DNA of 64,000 nucleotides from Dillenia suffruticosa (GCA_033439265.1 JAVTVX010000010.1:8060001-8124000), one strand, 5' to 3'; positions 1-14,009 are shown, counted from the stretch's first letter. Numbers and translations: made by a program. The notes: generated from the sequence alone by a model not told the origin.

Positions 1-1760
1 TTGGTGAAGTCAACGGTCAAAGAGAATCCCACCACCCATCTTCCCTTTTCGAGTATCTCAAGAGACCACTTGCACCGACTGCTCCTGACGTTATTTTAAC
101 TAAGAAATCGGTATTAAGTTTAAAGCTTACCATGAGGAGGAGGGGACCATGCTACCCATCCAACCTTAGGAGGCTAAGGGCTAGATTTGTGCTTCCAAGT
201 TGCAGCGGTGTCTCTAGCAAAGCTCTGGGCTATAGAAACAATGGCTTGCCCGGGGGGGGGGAGTGTGGTTGAAGATCAAGTGGCATCTCATTTTCCAAAT
301 GGTCTAGATCACAGCAGGAAAAATTATATTCCATGGGGGGTCTAAAGTGTGCGTAGAAGTGGTGCAGTTAGTTTTAAGCCCTGGGAGGGATGCAAGTTGA
401 AGGTTCGTAAGGCTGGGGAGATATGGCTCCGACATATCTAGCCCAGGGGCAGTCTCTAAGAATATGGAGAATGGTTTCTTCTGAAACTTTGCAGACAAGG
501 CATAAAGCATCATTAGGGAGTTTTCTTTTGGATCTTTTCTTGTTAGTACGGATTCTTGACCAGCTTGCCAACCAGAGGAAGATTTTGACTTTCTATGGCA
601 ATCGATCTTCCAAATCCATTTCCAATCAAGGTTTCGCGCTGTGGTGGGATTGGTGTTCTGCAAAAGTTGATAAGCGAATGAGGCTAAAACAGAGCCATCT
701 GTAGAGCCTTTCCAGCTGAAGAGTCATGAGCAGGCCTACCAGAAGGGACCATTATAGCTCTTTATCTCTCTAGCTTTGTCATTGGGGAGGACCCTACGAA
801 TCCCCTCAATCCTCCACTCCCCTTCTTCAGTTAGGAAGTTCTTGACTCTCACTTCCATCGAGGCTTGATCCAAAGGGATAATAGCATGGTTTCCTAGTCT
901 TTTTCCTCTAGCCGATTGGTTATGCCAAAAGCTAATCTGCTCCCCATCCCCTAGTCTCCTGAGCAATACTTCTCAAATGCAATCTCTGCTTCTTAGAATG
1001 CTCCTCCAAACCACTGAGTTTCCTAATTTCTTGTAATGAGTCAACAGGTTGTCCTGCCCTAGATACTTCCTGCGTAGGATTTAGCACCAGAGGGCATTAT
1101 CATTATTCAACGGCTTCCAATCAAGCTTAGCTAGGAGGGCTATATTATTCAACCTCATCTTGCATAAGCCAAGGCCTCGGCTTTGCTTAGACTAGTAGAT
1201 TATGTTCCATTTGATAGGGTGAATTTTCCTCTATATGGTGACAACCCTCTGCTTTGCTTAGCCTTGTCCAAGATTTTCTTTGAACTTTGTCTTGAAAGGA
1301 GGAAGAACCTCTCCATTCCAGAGGAGAGAGATTTTGCTGCAGGAAATGGAAAATATAATGATTCTGACCGGAGGAAGAGACAATTTGAAGTCCAGTAGCA
1401 CTTTTCCAAAGAATCTCCAATTCACGTTGTCAAAGCTTTAGTGAGGTCGATCTTCTTTACCATACTATGCCTTTTGCTCTTGGAGGATTAGATAGAGTGG
1501 ATGAACTCTTGAGTTATGATGATATTGTCAATCATGCTTTTTCCACATAAGAAACTGCTTTGATGGGGCTTATTACCCTCTGCAAGATAGGGCGGAGTCG
1601 TTGTACTATAAACCTTGGAAAGGATTTTGTAGGTGTTCAAGAAGCCAATGGCCAGATGTCTTGCATCCTCTCTGGATGACTCCTATTGGGGATGAGCACC
1701 ATGTAGGCTCCAGCTATTGCAGGGGGAGAAGCCATCCTTAAAGGAATCTTTAAGTGTGTT
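1..1760 (-). pseudogene. L1-type LINE, C-terminal half, degenerate
   Basis: Remnant of a non-LTR retrotransposon pol ORF read on the minus strand. From about 1760 downwards broken frames show reverse-transcriptase finger motifs (a RLRPIL stretch near 1600, a DNIII-like stretch near 1525), then a palm piece with LWNGE near 1310. Next comes the post-RT region (NNIALLAKLDW near 1150-1110), an RT-linked region with GDGEQISFWHNQ near 950-900, and a zf-RVT-like zinc knuckle (CLVC...HILRDCPWA) near 500-430. No F/YADD catalytic box is visible: the frame jumps from the LWNG region to the distal thumb, suggesting an internal deletion of several hundred bases. Many stops and frameshifts are present. The 5' end is lost at about 1760, as usual for LINE insertions; the 3' end lies off the window. 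Family assignment is firm; exact borders are not. Confidence 0.82.
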
Positions 1761-4700
1761 TCGCTCATAATATGAATTTGGAGTTATCATATGTTTCTAA
1801 CATTTATCCAACACAAACTTGAAAAACAATGGCTAAAATTTCAATCATTATTATCTAAGGAGTTTGGCTTTTAATTTATTGCATTTCTCATTATTAACGA
1901 ATTAAACTCGATATTAAAATATATATATATATATATATATACATGAATAAAAGAGAATGCACTTACCAAAACAAAATGGATTACTTCATCATGTGATGAC
2001 TAACTTCCGGACCTCTTTCCACCTGGTTTAGTTTAAAAGGACTTAAATTAAGTTTAACTAAAGTTAAGATTTTGAATATAAAAATTATTAATATGATTGT
2101 AGACTAAATTAATTTTATTAAAAAAAAAAACTTAATTTTTATTTGTAAAATCTTTTTGATAAATCATTTTAATAAATATCACAAATAAAATAGAAATCAC
2201 CAACGTGGTTGCCTTGATTTTGGAGACTCACTTTACAACTTAACATCAATTTATTGGGATTTTACAACTTTTAGATTTGACTGATCATTACTTGATTGCT
2301 AGGAGAATCCTAAGCAAATAGACCTTTCATTGACTTCTATAAACAATGTCTGGGTGTAATGACACTAAGTTAATTAATAAATGCTCTTTTTTTGTATCAT
2401 ACCTTTTAGGGTTTAACAGTAGGGTTCTGGATTCTCTAATTACGGATTAGAGATGAAATTAACTTTTCAAATTAATAATTTAATCTACCAAAAGATTGAC
2501 TTTCAAAAGTCACATGACCTCATAGGTAAGACATTGCAAAAAGATCATTGCTAGGTTTGTTTTGGTGAAGGAGTATGGAATTTCAGAAATAAATTCACTC
2601 CCAATGTGACATGAACTTGTGCATGAGATTCATATTGTTACCATCCGAGAATATTAGGAGTAACATTCCATACACCTATATACAAATTTTAGAGAGGTGC
2701 AATATGAAATGTTGATGGACTCTTATGTCCTTGCCGGGCATTACCCAAATCTGTATCTCAAAGGGGTATTATGAGTAAAAGTCCGGAACACCACTGATTT
2801 GAAATATAAATAAGTTAAAGTTTCTCATTATAGTTATAGGTGTTATTGTGAACAATGCTCAATTTTTTATTAAATATTATTGGTGTATTGCGTATATGGT
2901 AAAAATATGATAAACGACTATTATATACTGTGCTCCCTTTTGGGTGGAAGGAAGAGGTTAAATAAGAATCTAATAAGAAGATTATATTTTATATTTCATA
3001 AAAATGTAAAAATTTTAGTTTTGGTTGAAATGGGAAATTTAATTCCTTCCCTTCCGTTCAATTATATTTCCTCCTGCAAAAGTGTGGCACTCGTTGGATT
3101 CCTACCCTTTAGTATACAACACTATTCTAAAACGAAAATGTCATATGCCGCAAAAATTTATGATTATGTCATTGCTTGCAATATATGAAAGAAATTTTAT
3201 TCTTTATTTTTCTCTATTAAAAGATCTTTTTTGAAAAGATTATTTCTACCGTTTTTTTTTAAGAAATATTTTGTTACTATAGTATTTTATTTTAGTCAAC
3301 GATTATATATACTCAATTCCAAAGTTAAAATTAAAAAAAAAAAAAAAAAAAAAAAACATATTTTGGTGTCTCCAAAGAGCCTCTTACATTTGTCGAATAT
3401 CATAAATTGCAACATTTCACTTTTGTGGCTCAAAATTAAATGAGAGGAAACACTATAATGAGATGCACACGTGAAAGAGTTTAGTACTTTCCCTTGGATT
3501 CTTTTCGCCGGAGAAAGGTTTGACATTATGCTACAGCTACACCATCTCTCTCTTCATGCTCCGACATGCACCCGATGCTCTTCTATTTCTCTCTCGAAAT
3601 TCCATTGATTTACTAGAATCGGTATATAATCTTCCTTCAAGCATGTGATTGGAAATCATTTCTATGATTAGAAGGCAACCAATGGAAACAAAACTGATTC
3701 TCCTTTTATATAAATAAAAAAAATATGTATATGTAAGTGGACTTAGTTTAGTTATTTTATTTTTCATCGATCTTCAAAATTACTTGTACATTGTCAACAA
3801 TTGCTCGTTACAAAATGATGAAGATTGTATTAAATTTTTTTAAATTGAGTGATCAGATATTTTATTATTTTAATAAAAAAAATATCAAGAAAAATGATTT
3901 AAAAGAGTCAATATCATAACATATTTTATAATATTTAGATCAGATTAATCGATATAATCTGGATATTGATAAGTGAAAATAAAAAAAAAATGATGGAGAT
4001 TAGAGCTTATCATCTTTAGAATATTTTTGGATATTTTTTTTATTTAAAAAGATATTAATGTGGTATTTTGTGATAAAAAAGAGTAATTTCCGATGTGGGT
4101 ATTGGACGGACAGTATCGATTAATCATAGACCGACCGTTAAAGAAGAAAAGATTCGTGACAACATCATCCATCAATAGCTGCATCTAATCTTAACGGTCA
4201 CGGATTCTTACCGATCACATCACATTCTCAAGAAAGAGCACGAACATTTTTTCTAGTTTGTATAAAGGAAAAAAATACAAGAAAGAGGAAGACAATTTTA
4301 TTATTCTTTTGAGTGACGAAAATAAGGGAAATTCCTCTTTTCGTTCTTTTTTGTTTCAGTCCCTAGTGTGAGTGAGTGGGATGGGCCCACCAAATCACAA
4401 AAGCTGGGGATGGCAGGGCACTGATCGTACGGCTTGCATAAGACCCACACTGCCGGTGCCGCTCTTGTGGTCAATTCTAGTGAGAGACAGAGTGAGAGAG
4501 AAGCCCTTTATTTTTCCTTTTCTTTTTCTTTATCTTTTTCAATTTTTTCAACCGAAAGTGGGATCCCACCTAGGATAGTATGGTACCATTGTAGTCTGTT
4601 CACACACGCGCCCATTGAGGTGATGGCAACACCTTTACCTTCTCGCCAGGCGGAGTGTGCGTTTTTACAGCAACCTCGTGTAAAGACATTGGACGTTTCC

Positions 4701-5301
4701 GGACTCTCTTTTACGCGCGTGAGGTAAACATCTTGGACCACGATTTTTTTTTTTTTTGAGTAATTTCTAATATGGATCTACAACAATATTGAGGATCGAT
4801 TTGAAAAAATGAAGGTGGTTAATTTAAATTTAAAATATTAATATAATAATAATTTATTTCTTATAAAAATGTAATTGTTATGTTTAAATTTGTATGTTTT
4901 GTATTAAAAATTTATATTTCTGCCAAAAATATCATAAATAAAATAAAATAAAATATGCAATTGAGATTTTCTAACATTATGTGAGCGGATAGTTTAACAT
5001 CTCATTGCAAGTTGATCATCCATCCAGACTAGGGTGAGCACTATTTAAAAATTTTTAGAATTATCTAACCAATTCGATAAAAAAAAATTATGAATAAATC
5101 TGGAGAATGGATAATTTAGAGAATTCTTCAAAATTATATTAAAAAAACCTAGGTAAAGAAAAAATTGTTGGAATTCCCCAACTTGTCAAAGATATATATA
5201 TATAACATAAAATTTATTCATATATAAATAAATTTGTAAACCTAAATCTAAAATTTGCTTAGTACTTGTTTCCATTTACTATGAGCCATTAGTAAGCTAA
5301 T

Positions 5302-5345
<44 letters not shown>

Positions 5346-5599
5346 CTTTTTTTTTTTTTTTTAAATAATCTGTTTCTAATTAAAAGCTAAATTAATAGGG
5401 TTCCAATCTTTAATGTCATGGTCAAAATTAAAAATTATTTTTGACTTTCGGTCAAAATATTGCAAAATGAGTTTGTGTTTCGGAGTTTTTATGTTAACCC
5501 GAAATATAATTTGGAGAACGAATAAAAAAATTTCTCAAATATCATTTTTTTTTTCCAAATTACCCAAATGCACCCCAATTCCACACTACTAATTTATTT
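1761..5599. other. AT-rich spacer without a supported gene
   Basis: No coding pattern is convincing on either strand; open frames are short and of low complexity. It holds an (AT)n microsatellite at about 1919-1942, a poly-A run at about 3334-3355, a poly-T run near 4743-4757 and a (TC)n microsatellite at 5304-5343. A stretch around 4370-4740 is less AT-rich than its surroundings but has no recognisable protein, so it could be an old gene fragment or a regulatory remnant. Confidence 0.6.
5304..5343. repeat. (TC)n microsatellite
   Basis: About 20 uninterrupted TC dinucleotides, followed almost directly by a poly-T run. Likely length-polymorphic. Confidence 0.95.
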
Positions 5600-6429
5600 C
5601 TGTAGTAATTGCCTTATTGTTCACCATGGCAAAGTGTATTACGTTAGACTTCATCTAATAATTCGAAAAATTTCTAGATGTTGATCATTTAATGCAATTA
5701 GTAAATTTTCGTTGAATTGACAACAAAAATCAGAGTAAGACTTTCGTCAAAAATATATTTTCGGGTTTATAAATAGAATAAAAAATATTTACTTTTGTGT
5801 AGGGTTAAAATCTTAAGAAAAACAATCTTGATAAATGTAACCAAGATATTGCCCCCATGGCAGAGTGTATTGCGTTGGACTTCATCTAATAATTTATAAA
5901 ATTTTTAGGCCTCAATAATTAGTAAAGTTTTTTGAATTGATAACAAAAATTAGGGTTAGACTTTCCTGAAAAATATATTTTTGGGTTTATAAATAGAATA
6001 AAATTTATTTATTTTTGTGTAGGTTTAAAATTTTGAATAAAACAATCTTAATAAATGTAACTAATATATTGTTCACCGACGGAGTATATTGAGTAAAACA
6101 ATCTTGATAAATGTAACCAATATATCATTCCCATGGCACAGTGTACCGGTTGGACTTCATCTAAGAATTTGTAAAATTTTTTGTCGTTGATCATTTAATG
6201 CAATTAGTAAAACTTCTCTGAATTGATAACAAAAATCATGAGTTTCATCAAAATTATATTTTTAGGATTATAAATAGAATAAAAGTTATTTATTTTGCGT
6301 AGGTTTAAAATTTTCAATAAAACAATGTTGATAGATGTAACAAATATATTGTTCACTATGGCAGAGTGTATTAGGTTGGGGTTCATCTAATAATTTGTAA
6401 AATTTTTAGACATTCCACTTCATCTAACT
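5600..6429 (+). repeat. ~226-230 bp tandem repeat, block I (about 3.5 units)
   Basis: Units start near 5655, 5885, 6161 and 6387, so the period is about 226-230 bp; the second unit is longer (about 276 bp) because of an internal partial duplication near 6080-6120. Shared landmarks in each unit are a CTAATAATTTGTAAAATTT start, a GAATTGATAACAAAAATCA stretch, GGGTTTATAAATAGAATAAA, and ATGGCAGAGTGTATTGCG with GGACTTCATCTAA near the end. The last unit is cut short at 6429, where it joins a copy of WRKY 5' sequence. The same unit returns at 17591-18237, 18406-18585 and 28221-28680. No coding capacity is seen. It resembles a small satellite or the body of a tandemly amplified non-autonomous element. 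Confidence 0.88.
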
Positions 6430-6816
6430 CTTGTGTAGCACAAAATGCTTAACACAAGGTAAACTGGCGGCGACATAAGAAAGTGTTAAAAGAGAGATCA
6501 ATGACTGATTGGAGCTTTCAAAAACTTTGTTTTTTTTTTTTTTTTTTTTTGAAGTTTCAAGACAAATCCTCGAATGGCCGAAGATTGGGATCTGGAGGTG
6601 GTCATCAGAAGTTGCTCCCCTCCATTGGCACCGGTTCTTCCATCACCACCACCGCAACCACAACCATCACCACCAACAACACCTTTTGCAACCACAACAA
6701 CAATAATAGCTTTGAGCGTCCTACGTCAAGTTTGGGGTCTCTATAACTTTTGACCAAAATGAAAACCCATTTTGTTTCCAGGATCTTATGTTCTATACTA
6801 GAAGCACAAACATCAA
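6430..6816 (+). pseudogene. WRKY pseudogene copy A, part 1 (5' UTR and start of exon 1)
   Basis: Closely similar to 29994-30360 of the intact WRKY gene: same 5' leader, same start ([11 protein letters not shown] at 6574), and the same Ser/Thr- and Asn-rich stretch. A one-base loss just after the SCS codons throws the frame, so no full protein can be made. A long poly-T run sits in the leader where the intact gene has a short one. The copy is broken at 6816 by the copia element and resumes at 17272. Because part 2 includes the exon 1 donor and intron sequence, the copy arose at DNA level, not by retroposition. Confidence 0.9.
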
Positions 6817-7288
6817 TGTTGGAAAATGGGTGGGTAGACATAGCCCCTTCCATTTTGAATTTGAATTAAAAAAAAAAAAAGGGTACGGTTGGCTTTTGAT
6901 AACCACCCCTCAACCTTCCGATTCTCCTCTCTCTAATATTCCAGAGAGGCACTTCTCTCATATGTGTGAATGAAGTGGCGTGAATTGAACAAAAAGAGGA
7001 GAAGGAAGGCATTTTCTTATGATGCTAAGAATGCATTGTGTTTGAGAAAAAGAGGAGATTTTTTTCCCACATTGGATCGAGAGAGAAATAAAGAAAGGGC
7101 TTGAATTTGATGATTATTTTCTCCACCGTGGTAGTTGGATTTTGAACAATAGACAGTAATCCAACTTTGTAGTATTCTCTCAATCTATAATATTCAACCA
7201 TAAAAAAGAGGTAAATGATTTTAACCCGTTTAAAATTTGAGAATTTTTCACATAAAAATTATATATGTTGGTTTGTTTAAAATCTTCA
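6817..7288 (+). repeat. 5' LTR of copia element
   Basis: 472 bp, starts TGTTGGAAAATGGGTGGG and ends CTTCA. It aligns along its length with 14010-14468 plus 17241-17266, with many substitutions and small indels, so the insertion is old. Confidence 0.9.
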
Positions 7289-7302
7289 TTGGTATAAGAG
7301 TC
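7289..7302 (+). other. Primer-binding site (initiator Met-tRNA type)
   Basis: TTGGTATAAGAGTC directly follows the LTR end and is close to the usual TTGGTATCAGAGC found in plant copia elements. Confidence 0.8.
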
Positions 7303-9267
7303 TTCACGAGTGTTTCTAGTCTCTTTAGGGTATTAAAAATATAAAAAATGCCACAAACATTGTTTATGATGCATTAGTGGCAACTTGAAATTGGCTAAAC
7401 AAAATGCTCTTAATTTTTACACATATACTTATTACATAAAGATGAAATCTACAAAATTTGGCATACATCCGATAAATATATTAAGAAATATTATAAACTC
7501 TAATCAAAATTTAATATATTCGTATCTTTTAAAATATTGTGTTTTGTTACATTATATTTATATGGTTAGATTTCTTTTAAAAAATGTTTTCAAATCATAT
7601 AAAGAACGTGAAAAACGATTAAGAATTGATAGAGAAATACTCATTTGAAAATTGGGTCGAGTTATAAAAAAACCCAAAAAATTGAAGATGATGAACAGTT
7701 ATCATGTGCCAATCCCACTCTCACAAAGGGCGCATGAAGCCCAAACTCTATGCTAGGGATGTTCAATCTGAAATCCGAGACTATCATTGAACTCAGAGAT
7801 ATCAAAAATTGGGGTAGTCAAAATCTGGTGGCTATCTGCCGCTATGAAGGTAGCACGTTGGCCTCACACGCCGGTAGTTGCGCGTGGCCGGTTCGTAATG
7901 ATGGCCATTTTCTTTTTATTTTTGCACGCACACCCAGGGCAATGCGTGGGGGCACGTATGAGGCATGTTTTGACTGGAATTTTTATAAAATAATTGTTAA
8001 CTCTCTCCGAAATTTTTTGTAATTTTTAATTTATTTTTCGGAATCAAAAAATAATTTTTTTTATTTTTAAACTTAAAAATTATTTAAAATTAAAAATTAT
8101 TTTTGGTATACGAAAAATTCTGAAAATTATTTTTAAACTTGGAAATTTTTGTTTAAATTTTTGCTCATTTATTTATGTTCAAAAATTATTTTTTTAACAT
8201 GTAATTATTTGAAATTTGAGCAAATATTTTTAAAATAAATGTTTTGAGATTTATTATTATATTATGATTGGCTGTGTATCCGATCTAATATTATTTCCAT
8301 TTTCTAGGGTAATGTTGATATTCAAATGCAATGTTAGAGCTCTTCGGGGGAGAACTAGAGCATTGAGAAGTTCGAAACATTTGGTAAAATTGGGTAAAAT
8401 ATTAACTTATAAAATGGATTCATCTCATATTTTATCGGATCATTTAAATATCATAAAATAAAAACACATGGAATTTCTTGAACTACGTCATTCCTTTTGG
8501 GGGTGAGATATACATTTTGAGAAATTTTTTGATACCTGATTAGGTTAGCATGGTTGATGAGATAATTGACGAAAAAGAGAGTATGATTCTTGATAATGTA
8601 GGGTTCATATTAGTAGAAATATGGAGAGCCAAAGAATCTAGAGATTCAAATGAAGAAAAAGTTATCCCATGTGCTATTTGAAAATTTTCTTCTAGAGATA
8701 GACTATCAAAGGGGGTAATGCAAATGATATCTCGAATGGATGTGTCTTGATTGAGATGATGCAATTGTGTATTTTCTTTTGCATATTGTAATTGTCTTCT
8801 AGAACCATGATCATATAATAGTGAAACTTTTAAATTTTAATACAAAATTTCTATTGATACTATGATTGGCAATATTTGTTGTTTTTCATATAATCATACA
8901 TGCAAAAGAAAATTAATGTATCTTAAATAAAAATTTTATATTAGTAGAATTTAAGTAATTCTTATACAAAAAATTATAATATTATTTAAATATTTTGTAT
9001 ATTTAAGTGAGAGGTTTTTAATTGGAAGAATTTGAATAATTTTTATCTAAAACCTATTAAATTTTGTAATTTTAAATTAAATTTGTATGGTGACATATTA
9101 GAACCGTAGATGATAATTGAGAATTTAGTGAACTTTCGATTATATACTTACTTTTAATTTGTCATAAATGTTAATTTTGAAGTACAAAATTGTGAATATG
9201 ATATGAGTATTAGTACTTGTATTCACCCTCTTAACACTCAAAGCATAACATAAAAGTCCATTATTAC
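7303..9267 (+). other. Copia untranslated leader, no gene supported
   Basis: Long AT-rich leader between the primer-binding site and gag. The stretch 7750-7990 is more GC-rich and open in two frames, but the peptides show no recognisable domain. 8030-8240 is low-complexity A/T. Confidence 0.55.
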
Positions 9268-9946
9268 GGGTTTAAATAGAGGTGACAAATTGAATGGCGA
9301 TAATCATGAGATATAACGCCATAAAATGTGGTATATACTAAAAGAATCAGATGCCTTGAAAGGTATCAAGCATGTCATATAGGACTCTGATGTGGGCAAT
9401 ACTGTTCCATAGAGGAGAGAACAAGATACTTACTAGGCGTGAAAAAAAATAGAATCCACTGTTCGTGTAGTTTTATGATTGATGGCATGATTCCTGAGTA
9501 TGAGCGATATGTGATTGCTCATGACATTTGGGTGTATCTCATGGTAAAACATGAAGGTACTAGTAACTTATATTAAACAAAGGACTATAAAGCTTGATCT
9601 TAAATAAAAGTTAGGTGGCCATATTATCAAACAGTATTTAAGGGTTATGTCTAAGATGAATAGAGAGATAGAGTTAGCTAGTCATGTCTTCTACAATGAA
9701 TAGAGAGCTCAAATTATGATCTGATCTCTTCCTGCCAAGTGGGAGCTTATGAAACTTAGTTTGACTCATAATGATAGTGCAAAAACTTTCTCAAACGTTA
9801 CTTGTACTGTCGAACTTAAGGATGAGTGGCTTGGTGTAACAAAATCCACAACTGATACTTTTATTGTAGAGTCTAGTTTTGAGAAAGATTTGAACTTTAA
9901 GCATGAGAGGGACTACAATGAATGTAAGAAAGGAAAGGAGACTTGA
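9268..9946 (+). pseudogene. Copia gag remnant
   Basis: Broken frames show LNG-like binding to a KMWYILKESDALKGIKH stretch and, after several stops, the typical UBN2-type gag end (SLPAKWELMKLSLTHND...KTF at about 9720-9800). The last part is open from 9749 to 9946. No zinc knuckle is clear. Stops make it non-functional. Confidence 0.82.
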
Positions 9947-9999
9947 GACAAATTACGAAAGAACAACTCTGAATATAAGAACAAACTGAGAGACATTTA

Positions 10000-12936
10000 T
10001 GATTTTTAATCGATTACCTTCTAGTAGGAGATGGATCTATGTGAAGAACAAAGCATGAATGGAGTTCAGAGAAACTAGCAATTGTAAATTGCAGTTACAA
10101 GGTAGTCAAACTCTCATTTGGCATGATATTCTCTACGTGCCAAAAATACGACGGAACCTTATTTGTTCTTTTTTTTTTGAAACTTTATTATGTTTTGAAC
10201 TTTCAAAAAGACAAAATTGATTTGTATTTGAATGATATGTATATTGGTTCTGAACAGTTTATAAATAGTTTCATTATTTTGTAAATGTTGATGATGTTAC
10301 ATGACATACTAGACTTGGTCACATAGGGTAAGACATGATAAATCAATTATTGAAAGCATAACTATTAGGTTCACTCACAAAGTTGATTTACCAATGTGTG
10401 AACATTATCTTGCCGACAAAATGATGATAAAACCATTTGGAAAGGTCAAACGGACTAAATTTCCATTGCTGATAATGCATTCAGACATTTATAGTCCAAT
10501 GAATGTGAAAGCAAGACATGGAACTTTGTGTTTCATTATGTTCATAGATGATTTCATATGATTTGGTCAAATTTATTTAATTTCTCACAAATCTGAAAAA
10601 CTTGAATGCTTTAGATATTATATAAGCGAGGTAGAGAATCGAATGGAAATATGACGTGAATATCTATCAGATCGAATTAAAGATCTGTGTAATAAAAGAG
10701 GTATAATCTGAAATTTGATCATTTCTTATACACCTTACTAGAAAGGTGTTGTAAGATATTGTTAGATATGACAAGATCTATAATAGCGTAGGCTAACTTG
10801 TCAATTTCTTTCAGAGAGATGACGTGTTGGTTGCAGCTTCTATTTTAAATAATATATTTTCAAAATCAGTATCAATGATATTATATGAATTTTGAACCGG
10901 TAGAAAGTCATATCTAAGTGACCTCAAATCTTTGGAATTAACTATCTGTATTTAAGATTTTTTCAATAAATTTGAAAATTTTGGTCCCTATGAAAGTAAA
11001 AGTATCTTTATAAAATACTCCACCCAGTTTAAAAGTTAAATATTCATTGGTAAATGAGAATATGAAATTGTAGTAGAGATTGAATCACAAATATTATATT
11101 TCTGAGTAATGAATTTTCTAGTAGAGGTGATATGAAAAATATAGAGTTTTTATTTCAATTAGTTAATTCAAAAGATGGCTCTGTCCATGCTAGATCAAAG
11201 AAATTACGAGAAAATAAGTTGGATATTTATCTCAGTGGGAGAGATTTGAATTTTAGCCCATCCAACCAAGCTATAAACTCGAAAAAATGTTAAGAAAGTA
11301 GTGTTCAAGCATTGTTTTGAGAATGAAGGGTACACATTTATTATTTTTTCCAGAAGATGAAGAAGAATCTAAAAACGTAAATGAGACTCTATCTAATTCT
11401 GTCAAGAATGAATGGAAACGGTAATGAAGAAAAATTGGAGCAATGGGATCCAATTATACTTTAGGAATTGGTTGAACTTCTGCTGGGTTGCAAAGTTATT
11501 GAGAATAAATATGTTCTCAAAATGAAACCTAGGACAGATGAAACTAATGTGAGGTATATGACTCGACTGATAACAAAAGGTTACACTCAGTAAAAGAGAG
11601 TTGATTATGAGAAAACCTTTTTCGATAGTGAGATTTACCTCCATTTACCTATTATTGGTAATAATGGTCAATTTAAATTTAGAATTATGTCATATGGACG
11701 TGAAACTGCCTACCTCAATGGAAAACTTGAGAAAGAAGTTTATATGGCACAATTAAAGAGTTTTGTTATTAAAGGCCAAAAAAACATAGTATGTAAATTG
11801 AATAAATCAATTTATGTGTTTAAATGATTATCGAGATAATAGTATTTGAGATTTCACAAAAGCGTAATCTCTTATAATTTTGTCACGATAGACGAAAAAC
11901 CATTGTATATGTTGAGAAGTCTGATGACAAATTTGTAATTTTATCTCTATTTTTTAAGAACATATTATTAGCCGTGAACAATAAGGAACATGTCTTTCAA
12001 ATCTTGAAATGATTGTTTTCTAATTTTGAGATAAAGGATATGGTTAAGGCAAATTAGGAATTCAATCCATAAAAATCATTCCATATGATTATTAGGATTA
12101 TTTTAAAAGTCTTATATAACAAAGGTTCAGAAATGATACAAAATTAAAAACTATAAACCAATTTATACTCCAATGGTTATAGACGATAGTTCAAATGATG
12201 AAATATGCCCAAAAACTCTCAGAGAAAATAGATAAAATATCCAGAGTACGATATTCTAGCACGGTTGGAAAATTGATGTATGCTATAATGTATACCCATC
12301 TCGACATTTGTTATACTATGGGTTTGGATAGTAAGTATTTGTCCAATCTAGATAATAGTGATTGGAATGATGTAAAAGATATTGAGATATTTGAATGGAA
12401 TTGCATATTATTTCTTTGTTATCAAATAAAAGATTTAGTATTGAAAAGATATACGAATGCTGATTAGTAAGATGATTTAGATGAAAAAAAAAATTATCTT
12501 TGGTTATTTTTGTTTTGCTCAATAATGGCACCATGGAGTAGCAATAAACGAATCTATATATCTCTTTCTACAATAAAAGCAAAATTTGTGGTCTGTGATT
12601 CTGCGATTCAAGAAGAAATTTGGTTGTATAAATTTTTATAATATTTCAAAGTAGTAAACAATTTTGTGGGAGTTATGACTGTCTATAGTAACAATAAATC
12701 AATTGTTGCTTACGCTAGAAATTCCAAATATTAGGACAAAATCAAATATAGACACAAAGATAAATTTTGTCAAAAATATGATTGAAAAGAAAGAAATGAC
12801 ATTGAAATACATACATATACTTTTGATAGTGGCTGATCATTTTACGAAATCAATACTTAATGACATGTTGGATTACTTAGGTTGCGTAGGTCGTGACAGT
12901 ATTTGCAACTATAATTGTTATTGTAATCATATATAA
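10000..12936 (+). pseudogene. Copia pol remnant (protease region, integrase, RT, RNase H)
   Basis: In order: a post-protease stretch (SRRWIYVKN near 10030; LYVPKIRRNL near 10135), the GAG-pre-integrase motif TRLGHIG near 10310, integrase core pieces near 10440-10700, RT pieces (KVIENKYVLKMKPRT near 11500; TAYLNGKLEKEVYM near 11705), a C-terminal RT segment open at 12195-12467 with the VGKLMYA...DICY motif, and an RNase H tail near 12530-12930. Frameshifts and stops are dense; no intact catalytic unit remains. Confidence 0.88.
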
Positions 12937-14009
12937 AGTATATATGATGTAATACTCATATTTGATAACATTTGAATTTTGTGTTTTGTATGCAAAATTT
13001 TTGTGTTTACGATTAAAAGAATATCGGAAAAGTTTTGAAATTGACTCTTTCATATGAGCAATCGTCTCTAATATTTATATGATATGAAGAGATAAGATAA
13101 TATTAATTTGTAGTAGATTAACGTATATATGCTACTTTAGTTAACTATTAAGATGAGATTACCGTTTGTATATACATATGTGGTAATTGAAATGAATTTT
13201 TCACAATCCATTGAACTTGTCGAATAGCTAGGTGTGAGCTTTCTTTAACGTTGTAAGATTTTGGAGGATTTACAAGAAGGAAAACTCAAATCAAATATTG
13301 TGTACAAATAGATTAAGACATGTACAATGCATTATTTTTAGAAAAAAAAAGACATACTTCCAAATGGGAAGAAAAAGTATCGTAACACGTATTTCATACT
13401 ATGTGTGTTTATGTTTATGTGACCATATGGGTAATGAGATGGTGTATCTCTCTTCATTTCACTGTATAAGACCTAGCGATTGATATTCATTATCAATTTA
13501 TACCCTTAGAAATTTCATCTATCTTTTGAAATTTTATTTTATTGTTATTATTTTAGCATGTCACTTAGAAACTATAGTTGATTCGCTTTGACGGTGTATG
13601 TTTAAGAAAATAGTTAAGATAATGTTGAAAGTTAGTCGCATGAAAGAAAAACTATTTTTGGCTGACATATTGCTCTGTATTCACATACCAATCAATTATA
13701 TTTATGACTTAGTGTTTAAACGTAATTGTGAATATATGAATGAAATTGAATCAAATATGTTCTTATATTGTTTTGAGTGTGAGAAATACGTTGACTGTGT
13801 CGAGTAAAAAAGGTTTAGGGTATATAAAAAGAAATGACATGTTTATTATCACATCAAAAGTGAGTTGCTATATATCCTTAACTGATATATAGTACTAGAT
13901 CTCTTACTATTTTTGCGGGTCACATGATCTATTTGCCTATATGAATTGATGATATTCGATTATAATGATCATACTATGTGTGAGTCTGATCTCCTATGCG
14001 AGTGAGAAA
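12937..14009 (+). other. Copia 3' non-coding region with polypurine tract
   Basis: About 1 kb without coding signal between the RNase H remnant and the 3' LTR. The last bases (GCGAGTGAGAAA, about 13998-14009) are the degenerate polypurine tract next to the LTR start. Confidence 0.65.

Noticed and set aside
6204..6386. Open frames within the 226-230 bp repeats
   Set aside because: Asn/Ile/Lys-rich AT-driven translations, not conserved in frame between units.
7750..8022. 90-codon frame in the copia leader
   Set aside because: Open in two frames with no domain; explained by a locally GC-richer patch.
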